A stretch of DNA of 64,000 nucleotides. Source: Alphaproteobacteria bacterium UBA4588. Its GTDB lineage: Bacteria; Pseudomonadota; Alphaproteobacteria; Rhodobacterales; Rhodobacteraceae. The first letter of the stretch is position 1. Each line of letters opens with the position of its first letter. Location of the stretch: the NCBI GenBank assembly GCA_905182195.1, contig CAJJAW010000002.1, forward strand, positions 372,001 through 436,000, read 5' to 3'. Under the pieces are notes generated by a model. It saw only the letters and a program-made list of their open reading frames with translations, was not told where the DNA came from and made no database searches. Of this stretch, positions 56,969 to 64,000 are shown piece after piece. Made by a program: the position numbers and the translations under genes.

Positions 56969-58203
56969 CTGTTTTGCCGCGCCCCTCTTTGCCATCCTTT
57001 GCCTTTTTTGGTGGGTTTTTGGCGGCGGCTGGGCTGCCAATTTATATATTTGCACCCACATTCTACGCGGAAAACTATGGTGTAGGTCTGACGGCTATTG
57101 CTGCAGTGCTGTTTTGGTTGCGTTTAATTGATGCGATCCAAGACCCCCTGTTTGGCTGGTTATCTGAACGGCTGGGACGGGATCGTGGGTTCTGGATTGG
57201 GTTTTCAGTTTGCATTTTGGTGGGCTCGATGGCCTTGCTCTTTGCCATTCCACCGCAAACGGCTCCTTTACTTTGGTTTGCTATTTCTATGACTGGATTG
57301 TTCAGTGCATTTAGTTTTTTAACCATTAATTTTTATGCCCAGGGCGTCACGGCCGCCACCAACTTGCTTGATGGGCATATGAAAATAGCTGCGTGGCGCG
57401 AAACTGGGTCGTTGATTGGGATTTGCGTAGCGGCTGTGGCGCCGTCGCTACTTATGTTATGGAGCAATGCACCGATGCTAAATTTTTCACTGGGCTTTGC
57501 TGTGCTGGGCTTACTTGCCATTTGGGTGATGCGTTGCGAATGGACCGTTCCCACACGGCGGGTACCCTCGAACTTCAAGCTAATTTGGCAGGACCAACCT
57601 GCGCGGCGCTTGTTGATTTTGGCCTTTATAAATGCTTTGCCGGTGGCGGTTTCATCATCACTATTTTTGTTTTTTGTTACCCATAGGTTACAGGCTACGG
57701 CTTGGGCAGGCGCCTTGCTTCTGTTGTTCTTTCTATCGGCTGCTTCATCGGCACCAATTTGGGCCGCTTTGGCGCGCCGCTTTGGTACGCGTCGTGCTTT
57801 GCTTTTTGCGATGAGCTTGGCAATTATTATTTTTGCGGCCGCGGGCTTTTTGCGCGCGGGCGATGTATCGATGTTCGCCTTGGTCTGTGTGATCTCTGGT
57901 GCAAGCATTGGGGCAGATTTGACCCTCATGCCTGCGGCTTTCGCCCAAAGATTGGGAATAATTGCTCCCAATGGTGCTCAGGGCTTTGGGCTATGGTCTT
58001 TGATGAACAAGCTGACCTTGGCGCTGGCTGCTATCGCATTGTTTCCGGTTCTTGAATTGGCTGGGTTTGATGCCACAGCAGCAGAGCAAACTGGGCAGGC
58101 GCTTCTTACACTCACATTACTCTATGCGGTTTGTCCGCTATTTCTAAAATTGGTTGCGATCCTGTTGTTGATCAAAACCCCATTGCAGGATGATCAGATA
58201 TGA
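56965..58203 (+). CDS. MFS/GPH-type transporter of the RpoE-regulated operon
   Basis: A 412-residue membrane protein with about twelve hydrophobic helices. R-L-I-D-A-I-Q-D-P-L-F-G-W-L-S-E-R-L-G-R is the signature of sugar:cation (GPH) symporters. The substrate is unknown; its fixed place between DUF1365 and DUF3833 genes suggests a role in the lipid or stress response. Overlaps neighbours by 4 bp. Confidence 0.88.
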   Translation: MTVLPRPSLPSFAFFGGFLAAAGLPIYIFAPTFYAENYGVGLTAIAAVLFWLRLIDAIQDPLFGWLSERLGRDRGFWIGFSVCILVGSMALLFAIPPQTAPLLWFAISMTGLFSAFSFLTINFYAQGVTAATNLLDGHMKIAAWRETGSLIGICVAAVAPSLLMLWSNAPMLNFSLGFAVLGLLAIWVMRCEWTVPTRRVPSNFKLIWQDQPARRLLILAFINALPVAVSSSLFLFFVTHRLQATAWAGALLLLFFLSAASSAPIWAALARRFGTRRALLFAMSLAIIIFAAAGFLRAGDVSMFALVCVISGASIGADLTLMPAAFAQRLGIIAPNGAQGFGLWSLMNKLTLALAAIALFPVLELAGFDATAAEQTGQALLTLTLLYAVCPLFLKLVAILLLIKTPLQDDQI

Positions 58204-58766
58204 CAGTGACATTCATAAGCTTAGGCCTGTTCGTTGCGGTACTTTTTATTAAATATAAAACTGGTTTCATGGCGCAAAAGTCAATTAACTATGCCGCCAT
58301 GACACCTGTGTTTGATATTCGGGAACATCTTAATGGCGAGATGCTCTGTGAAGGTGTCATTTATGGCCCCTTTGGTCGCGTGACATCGCGCTTTGTGGCC
58401 CAGATGCATGCAGAGTGGCAGGGTAATACTGGACGGATGACTGAGGACTTTCGTTATGAAAGTGGCAACATTCAGCACCGTGAATGGACGTTTATAGTGA
58501 GTGATGACGGCCAAATTCAAGCCGAAGCGCCTGACCTGTTCGGTACGGGTAAGGGTCAGCAAGCCGGCTCGGCGGTCATGCTGAATTATACAATTCAACT
58601 TACCAAAGAGGCTGGTGGTCATGCTTTGAACGTGACTGATTGGATGTATCTCATGGAGAACGGTTCTGTTATGAATCGTAGCCAGTTCCGCAAATTTGGG
58701 ATTAAAGTGGGGGAGCTGGTGGCTACAATACGGCCCATTCCTTCGGAGGAGAGCCTTGCAAAATGA
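58200..58766 (+). CDS. DUF3833 domain-containing protein
   Basis: A 188-residue protein with an N-terminal membrane anchor (F-I-S-L-G-L-F-V-A-V-L-F) and the DUF3833 body (G-V-I-Y-G-P-F-G-R-V-T-S-R-F and D-W-M-Y-L-M-E-N-G-S-V-M-N-R-S). Many homologues are lipoproteins with an N-terminal Cys; none is seen here. It is the fourth gene of the operon, ATGA-linked on both sides. Function unknown. Confidence 0.85.
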   Translation: MTVTFISLGLFVAVLFIKYKTGFMAQKSINYAAMTPVFDIREHLNGEMLCEGVIYGPFGRVTSRFVAQMHAEWQGNTGRMTEDFRYESGNIQHREWTFIVSDDGQIQAEAPDLFGTGKGQQAGSAVMLNYTIQLTKEAGGHALNVTDWMYLMENGSVMNRSQFRKFGIKVGELVATIRPIPSEESLAK

Positions 58767-59491
58767 GGTTTGACGGAAAGCGATATTGGTTGGTTGGGGC
58801 CAGTGAAGGGTTGGGCCGTGCTTTGGCTATTAAGTTGAGCGCTGCTGGGGCCGAGTTGGTTCTGTCGGCCCGCGCGGAGGGTCGTTTACATTCATTGGCG
58901 GATGATCTGCCGGGTAAGGCCCAAGTTTTGCAGCTGGATCTGGCTGATGAGGCTTCTGTCGCGCAAGCTGGGGCCGCTTTGGGGCGTGTGGATGGGGTTG
59001 TCTTTCTGGCCGGAGTTTATTGGCCGATGTCGGCGCAAGAATGGGATGGGCCTTCAGTCTTGGCCATGGCGGATATCAACTTCATCGGCGCGTTTCGCGT
59101 GCTCAACCAAGTCATGCCACAGTTTTTAGAACGCGGCGCCGGTCATATCGTGATCACGGGCAGCCTGTCTGGGTTTCGTGGCTTGCCCGGCGCCATTGGC
59201 TACGGTGCGTCCAAGGCTGGTGTCATGGCTCTGGCGGAAAGCCTGTATGCTGATTTACGCCGCACGGGCATCAAGGTGCAAGTGGCGAACCCTGGCTTTA
59301 TTAAAACCCGGCTTACGGAAAAAAATGCTTTTCACATGCCGTTTTTGATGTCCCCAGATGAGGCGGCGGACCATATGCTGCACCATATGGCGAGTAAGCG
59401 GTTTAAACGCAGTTTTCCAACGCTGTTTTCTTGGCTTTTTCGATTCAGCCAGTTCTGGCCTGACTGGCTGTATTACTGGGTATTTCGTTAG
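58763..59491 (+). CDS. Short-chain dehydrogenase of the RpoE-regulated operon
   Basis: A 242-residue classical SDR: G-A-S-E-G-L-G-R near residue 12, catalytic Ser (T-G-S-L-S-G) and Tyr-x-x-x-Lys (Y-G-A-S-K). The C-terminus is aromatic and basic (S-W-L-F-R-F-S-Q-F-W-P-D-W-L-Y-Y-W) and may touch the membrane. It matches the last gene of the R. sphaeroides operon. The 3' end overlaps the convergent saccharopine dehydrogenase gene by 4 bp. Confidence 0.88.
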   Translation: MRFDGKRYWLVGASEGLGRALAIKLSAAGAELVLSARAEGRLHSLADDLPGKAQVLQLDLADEASVAQAGAALGRVDGVVFLAGVYWPMSAQEWDGPSVLAMADINFIGAFRVLNQVMPQFLERGAGHIVITGSLSGFRGLPGAIGYGASKAGVMALAESLYADLRRTGIKVQVANPGFIKTRLTEKNAFHMPFLMSPDEAADHMLHHMASKRFKRSFPTLFSWLFRFSQFWPDWLYYWVFR

Positions 59492-60531
59492 TTTAAAGCT
59501 GCGATGTGTTGATCAAAAATACACCGTGCCTTACCCCAAACGCCTGATTCGATGTCCTGCAAAGACAATAGGCTAGGCAAAAGTTGCGCGGCGAAGTCTT
59601 TGGAGCTGTCACACGGCAGTATCGATGGCAGATTGTCGATGGCTGTGACATCCAATATGGGGGTGTTATGGACGCGCAATGCGGGCTGTTGCCACGTGGT
59701 TGTGCTTTCGTAAACCTTGATTGGCGAATAGGTACTGTCAGGATCACATGCTATATCTCCAATTACCATAAGCTCCCGCGCCGCTGTTTTCGCAGATGCG
59801 GGCACAAAAACTGGCGTGCCTTGATTTGCTAAAATACAGTTGAGAAAAATATCATGTGCAAGAATTTCAGGGTAGGGGCCACCGTGGGCTGTTTCTTTCA
59901 TATCCCAGCAGGTCAAGGATGTGCCGAGGGCTGTGCAAAAATCGATAGCTCCGTTACCTACCCTGCCATTGGCACCAATTATGATAACCTTGGGGCGTGC
60001 TTGGCCAAGATCTGCGGCCACATGTGCTTCGAGATCTGCGGCTGAGGCGAAGGCGTAAACATGGCCAGACAGGGCGCCAGATTTCGCCGCAGCCCAGCTT
60101 TTGATTGCCACGGCAGCCCCTGAAAATCCTGCCCAATAGCCAAAAGCTGCAACCCTGTAGCCGGTATCATCTGTCAGATACTCAAGATCATAAAGAGCGC
60201 CGCCTCCAGATTTGAACCGAGTTAAAAGTCGCTGGCCATCTGGCTGACCTTTAAAGGCATGGCCGAACATTATGTGGCGGTGTCGCAGGGCCATGTCATC
60301 ATCAGGTAGTTCTTTCAGGCCCAGTATAATAGCTTCTGTGGGGGCGGTTTGCCAATCGCCTGCGCTTGCAATTTGGGTGCCAGAACAGGCCTCGAGGTCA
60401 ATGGCACGGGTGGGGTCGCGTTCGATTGTCACTTCAAAGCCACGGTTTAGCAAAGATTGTACGCCAGAGGGGGTCACGCCTACGCGTTGTTCATTGGGGC
60501 GTTGCTCCGCACGAATCCAGATATGGGTCAT
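59488..60531 (-). CDS. Saccharopine dehydrogenase-like (lysine-forming) protein
   Basis: A 347-residue protein of the alanine/saccharopine dehydrogenase fold: R-A-E-Q-R-P-N-E-Q-R-V-G-V-T-P at the N-terminus, H-x-x-F-G-H-A-F-K-G-Q and the dinucleotide site V-I-I-I-G-A-N-G-R-V-G-N-G-A. It resembles fungal-type LYS1, which interconverts saccharopine with lysine and 2-oxoglutarate. As dapB is present, lysine catabolism is more likely than synthesis. ATG 60531 is chosen; 60549 is in frame. Confidence 0.85.
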   Translation of the reverse strand: MTHIWIRAEQRPNEQRVGVTPSGVQSLLNRGFEVTIERDPTRAIDLEACSGTQIASAGDWQTAPTEAIILGLKELPDDDMALRHRHIMFGHAFKGQPDGQRLLTRFKSGGGALYDLEYLTDDTGYRVAAFGYWAGFSGAAVAIKSWAAAKSGALSGHVYAFASAADLEAHVAADLGQARPKVIIIGANGRVGNGAIDFCTALGTSLTCWDMKETAHGGPYPEILAHDIFLNCILANQGTPVFVPASAKTAARELMVIGDIACDPDSTYSPIKVYESTTTWQQPALRVHNTPILDVTAIDNLPSILPCDSSKDFAAQLLPSLLSLQDIESGVWGKARCIFDQHIAALN

Positions 60532-60599
60532 GGCAGACCTTTCGCGCAAACTGCTGCCACAGATGGCTGGGCCGCAAAAAACTTAAGCATGCTCATCTC

Positions 60600-61259
60600 C
60601 TAAATGATTGTGCGTGCGTGGCGGCGTGCTGCGCCGTCTAAATGTGGAGTGGCATTATAACCGGCCATATGAGTTGTCCCGCCCCTGACATCAAAGTGGT
60701 GCATCGAAGAGTTGTGAATAGGCAACATCACTCGCGCAAACCCCTCCGGTCCAAGGGCCAGATGCTGCGCTATGGCCATGCCAATCACTCCGCCGGATGT
60801 TACGACTAAGCTACGTCCGCCAAGTTCAGTAAGCTCAGACATCACATCTTTGAAGCGCTGTGCAAAATTACCATAACTTACGTGGGCACTATCCAATGTC
60901 CCGCTTTGCCAAGCGGTCAAGAGGTGTGGCAAGTGCTGGGCAAATTCCTCTGCTGAGTTAGGGGCTGGTGTTTTAGTTTGGGTGTGGAACTCATTAGCCA
61001 GATCAAAATACTGCATTTCGTTAGCACGTGGATCAATGGTTACCTGGTTTGGCAGTTCTAGATCTGCCGCAGTTTCACGATGCCTACGCAGGCTCCCGCA
61101 AATTACTCGGTCGAACTCTTCCCCATGATACCGCAAATAATCCCCCAACCAAGTTGCTTGTTGGTGGCCAATATCGGAAAGTCGATCATAACTTTCCTCA
61201 TCCTTAGCGCCACTATTTGCCTGCCCATGGCGAATAAGAATTATTTCTGTTTTCATCAT
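60600..61259 (-). CDS. Histidine phosphatase family protein
   Basis: A 219-residue phosphoglycerate mutase-like phosphatase: L-I-R-H-G-Q-A-N carries the phosphorylated His11, with G-S-L-R-R-H-R-E-T-A and a later S-G-G-V-I-G-M-A as the second conserved block (the second His of many relatives appears displaced). Substrate unknown; SixA- or cobalamin-type roles are not supported by context. It is divergent from the formate dehydrogenase gene. Confidence 0.85.
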   Translation of the reverse strand: MMKTEIILIRHGQANSGAKDEESYDRLSDIGHQQATWLGDYLRYHGEEFDRVICGSLRRHRETAADLELPNQVTIDPRANEMQYFDLANEFHTQTKTPAPNSAEEFAQHLPHLLTAWQSGTLDSAHVSYGNFAQRFKDVMSELTELGGRSLVVTSGGVIGMAIAQHLALGPEGFARVMLPIHNSSMHHFDVRGGTTHMAGYNATPHLDGAARRHARTII

Positions 61260-61417
61260 GGGCTTGCAATATCCTGTTTCACAATCTTTGCAAATCGGCT
61301 CCTTTCAGGCGAACTGAGAACCCTGCTTGGCGCAAATATGGTGATGTCTGTCGCGTATGGCATGTGTTTTAGAGTTTTGTTTGGTCTAAACAGAAATAAA
61401 TATGCAGGAGCTGCCCA

Positions 61418-64000
61418 ATGTCAAATACAGTCACCTTTACCCTAGACGGCGCAGAAGTCTCGGCGCCAGTTGGACAGACAATTTGGGATGTGACCAAGGG
61501 CCAGGGTTTCATTATTCCGCATTTGTGCCATCGAGATGAGCCTGGATATCGGGCTGATGGCAACTGTCGGGCTTGTATGGTTGAGGTTGAAGGTGAACGT
61601 ACTCTGGTTGCTTCCTGCATCCGGCCGGTATCTGAGGGTATGGTTGTGCACACCCGCTCAGATCGTGCCACGCAAGCGCGTCGGATGGTCATGGAAATGC
61701 TGGTGGCTGACCAGCCAGATCAAGAGGTGGCACATGATAAGTCGAGTCATCTGTGGGATATGGCAGCAGGCCAAGGTGTGCTGGGAAGCCGGTTCCCGAA
61801 GCTGGAGGACGGGCGTATTCCTTTGCTGGATGATAGCCATGTTGCGATGTCTGTCAATCTGGATGCTTGCATTCAATGCGGCCTGTGCGTGCGGGCCTGT
61901 CGCGAAGTTCAAGTAAATGATGTGATTGGCATGTCAGGGCGTGGCCATGATGCCTACCCTACTTTTGATATGGCTGATCCTATGGGTGATAGCAGTTGCG
62001 TCGCTTGTGGGGAATGTGTGCAAGCCTGCCCTACTGGGGCCTTGCTGCCTGCATCTGTCACTGATGCTAATCAAGTTGGCGATAGCAAGGACTTTGACAG
62101 CGAAGTTGAAAGTATTTGCCCATTCTGTGGTGTGGGCTGTCAGGTCAGCTTAAAGGTCAAGGATGGCCGTGTGAAATATGTGGACGGGATTAACGGCCCG
62201 GCTAATGAGGGGCGCTTATGTGTTAAGGGCCGCTTTGGGTTTGACTATATCCATCACGATCACCGTCTTACCAAACCACTGATCCGTCGTGACGATGCAC
62301 CGGAAAAAGGCTTAAATGTGGATCCAGGCAATTGGGGTGATGTATTCCGCGAAGCAAGTTGGGAAGAAGCGCTTGATTTCGCTGCTGGGGGCATGGCTAA
62401 GCTAAAACAGGCCCGAGGCGGCGCATCTGTAGCGGGCTTTGGTTCGGCCAAATGTACGAATGAAGAGGCCTATTTATTTCAAAAGCTGATCCGTCAGGGC
62501 TTTGGCCACAATAACGTCGATCACTGCACTCGACTGTGCCACGCCTCGAGTGTAGCTGCGTTGATGGAAAATGTGGGATCTGGTGCTGTGACTGCCACAT
62601 TTAATGAGATTAAAAATGCCGATGTAGCGATTATAATTGGGGCCAACCCGATTGAAAATCATCCTGTGGCCGCAACCTATTTTAAGCAATTTACGCAGCG
62701 TGGTGGCAAGCTGATTGTGATGGATCCGCGCGGTCAGGCTTTAAAGCGTTTTGCCAGCCATATGTTGCAATTCCGCCCCGGTGCAGATGTGAGTATGCTC
62801 AACGCGATTATGCATGTGATCGTTGAAGAAGGGTTATACGACCAACAATATATTCAAGCCTACACTGAAAACTGGGAAGCTGAGAAGGTACACCTGAAGG
62901 ATTTCAGTCCTGAGAAGATGGCGGGAATTTGTGGTATTGATGCTGAAGTTCTTCGCGATGTCGCTCGGACCTTTGCCGGTGCTAAAGCGGGTATGATTTT
63001 CTGGGGTATGGGCGTGTCACAGCATATTCATGGTACTGACAATTCGCGCTGCCTGATTAGTCTTGGCTTGATGACAGGCCAGGTTGGACGGCCAGGGACG
63101 GGTTTGCATCCTTTGAGAGGGCAAAATAATGTTCAGGGTGCTTCAGATGCGGGGCTGATCCCAATGTTTTTGCCAGATATGCAAACTGTAGTCAGTGATG
63201 AGGTGCGTCAAAAATTTGCCGATGTGTGGGCACAGGATGGTGGCGTGAACGAACCTTTAGATCCAAATAAAGGCCTAACGGTGACTGAGATTATGGCCGC
63301 GGTGCACACAGGCGACATTCGTGGGATGTATGTTCTGGGAGAAAACCCAGCAATGTCTGATCCTGATGTGGCGCATGCCCGCGACGCGCTGGCGAAGTTA
63401 GAGCATCTGGTGGTGCAAGATATCTTTATCACAGAGACTGCTAATTATGCGGATGTGATCCTGCCAGCCGCAGCTTTTGCAGAAAAGGCAGGGACTGTGA
63501 CTAACACTAATCGACAAGTGCAAATGGGGCGCCCAGCGGTTTCGCCGCCGGGTGAAGCGCGTGCGGATTGGTGGATTGAAGTGGAGCTGGCCAAGCGTCT
63601 TGGTTTAGGGTGGACTTATGATCATCCAAGCCAGGTTTTTGCTGAAATGAAGTTGACGATGAAATCCTTCGACAATATCAGTTGGGACCGTTTGGAAGAC
63701 GAAAACGCAGTGACCTACCCCTCGTTGTCACCTACAGACCCCGGTCAGCCGATTGTGTTTGGCGATGGATTTCCGCGCGCCGATGGGCGGGCGCGATTTA
63801 CGCCTGCCGACCTGATTGCACCAGACGATGTGCCGGATGACGAATACCCGATGATCCTTACAACCGGGCGGCAGTTAGAGCATTGGCATACGGGCTCTAT
63901 GACCCGACGCTCTAAGGTGCTGGATTCTGTCGAGCCCGAGGCAAATTGTTCGCTGCATCCTTCCACACTGCGCAATCTGGGTGTTGCTCCAGGTGGTTTG
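61418..64000 (+). CDS. fdhA: NAD-dependent formate dehydrogenase alpha subunit (truncated by window end)
   Basis: 861 residues of a molybdenum/tungsten formate dehydrogenase large subunit, open to the window edge. N-terminal [2Fe-2S]: Cys37, 50, 53, 67; two ferredoxin-like clusters: Cys151/154/157/161 and 194/197/200/204; Mo-domain [4Fe-4S]: Cys234/237/241/268. Catalytic Cys374 is in C-T-R-L-C-H (Sec position in E. coli FdhF). It resembles FdsA of R. capsulatus, which oxidises formate to CO2 with NAD. TATGCAGGAG precedes the ATG. No fdsG/fdsB genes are upstream; the next gene is on the other strand. Confidence 0.95.
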   Translation, partial: MSNTVTFTLDGAEVSAPVGQTIWDVTKGQGFIIPHLCHRDEPGYRADGNCRACMVEVEGERTLVASCIRPVSEGMVVHTRSDRATQARRMVMEMLVADQPDQEVAHDKSSHLWDMAAGQGVLGSRFPKLEDGRIPLLDDSHVAMSVNLDACIQCGLCVRACREVQVNDVIGMSGRGHDAYPTFDMADPMGDSSCVACGECVQACPTGALLPASVTDANQVGDSKDFDSEVESICPFCGVGCQVSLKVKDGRVKYVDGINGPANEGRLCVKGRFGFDYIHHDHRLTKPLIRRDDAPEKGLNVDPGNWGDVFREASWEEALDFAAGGMAKLKQARGGASVAGFGSAKCTNEEAYLFQKLIRQGFGHNNVDHCTRLCHASSVAALMENVGSGAVTATFNEIKNADVAIIIGANPIENHPVAATYFKQFTQRGGKLIVMDPRGQALKRFASHMLQFRPGADVSMLNAIMHVIVEEGLYDQQYIQAYTENWEAEKVHLKDFSPEKMAGICGIDAEVLRDVARTFAGAKAGMIFWGMGVSQHIHGTDNSRCLISLGLMTGQVGRPGTGLHPLRGQNNVQGASDAGLIPMFLPDMQTVVSDEVRQKFADVWAQDGGVNEPLDPNKGLTVTEIMAAVHTGDIRGMYVLGENPAMSDPDVAHARDALAKLEHLVVQDIFITETANYADVILPAAAFAEKAGTVTNTNRQVQMGRPAVSPPGEARADWWIEVELAKRLGLGWTYDHPSQVFAEMKLTMKSFDNISWDRLEDENAVTYPSLSPTDPGQPIVFGDGFPRADGRARFTPADLIAPDDVPDDEYPMILTTGRQLEHWHTGSMTRRSKVLDSVEPEANCSLHPSTLRNLGVAPGGL

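Overview
The window reads as a chromosomal segment of a marine alphaproteobacterium of the Rhodobacterales, most like the Roseobacter group. The evidence is the rpoE-chrR pair beside an FAD/DUF1365/GPH-transporter/DUF3833/SDR operon that in Rhodobacter sphaeroides belongs to the singlet-oxygen regulon, the division-site ATPase MipZ, the ffh-aroQ-rpsP-rimM-trmD-rplS-rpmE block, the leuS-lptE-holA block, a single-domain porin ending in Phe, and a monomeric isocitrate dehydrogenase. Base composition looks roughly half G+C. Genes are tightly packed with many ATGA overlaps. No rRNA, tRNA, insertion sequence, phage gene or CRISPR array was seen.

Layout. 1-1180: 3' part of a broken porin gene and its terminator. 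1337-5970: leuS, lptE and holA (with two probable single-base frameshifts at the leuS/lptE border), then a glutathione transferase. 5943-8112 (minus): a HI0933-like flavoprotein and a group II truncated globin with a C-terminal SAP-like module. 8297-13476: an accessory catabolic cluster (SDR, 3-hydroxyacyl-CoA dehydrogenase, formylglycine sulfatase/phosphonate hydrolase, enoyl-CoA hydratase, threonine-dehydrogenase-like epimerase) with two strong palindromic operators upstream of the last two. 13869-17397 (minus): Tm-1-like protein, class III aminotransferase and YghU-type glutathione oxidoreductase. 17598-22407 (minus): monomeric isocitrate dehydrogenase, kynureninase, PobA. 22627-24365: PfkB sugar kinase with an apparent AUU start, and MipZ. 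24518-29519 (minus): ribosome/SRP block, including a repeat-expanded S16, an unlisted 48-residue membrane protein and a GNAT remnant.

29877-43832: D-2-hydroxyacid dehydrogenase, RluA-type pseudouridine synthase, a GNAT pseudogene, aldehyde dehydrogenase, pnp, a DMT exporter, rpsO, a fluoroacetate-dehalogenase-like hydrolase, DUF1643, truB, rbfA, dapB, a secreted protein, an SDHAF4-like assembly factor and rsmB. 43912-53482 (plus): heparinase II/III protein, purH, lspA, an M16 protease pair, mutL and rmuC. 53501-59491: rpoE-chrR with divergent candidate RpoE promoters and the five-gene stress/lipid operon. 59488-64000: saccharopine dehydrogenase-like protein, histidine phosphatase, and a formate dehydrogenase alpha subunit cut by the window end.

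The most unusual items are the globin-SAP fusion, the dehalogenase with its catalytic Asp replaced by Glu, the tandem palindromic operators at 13639-13685, the AUU start at 22627, the S16 tail of eight identical 30-bp repeats whose stop codon lies inside the transcription terminator, and several short or decayed genes hidden between larger ones. Frameshifts in the porin, leuS, lptE and a GNAT gene could be real or assembly indels; the sequence alone cannot decide.
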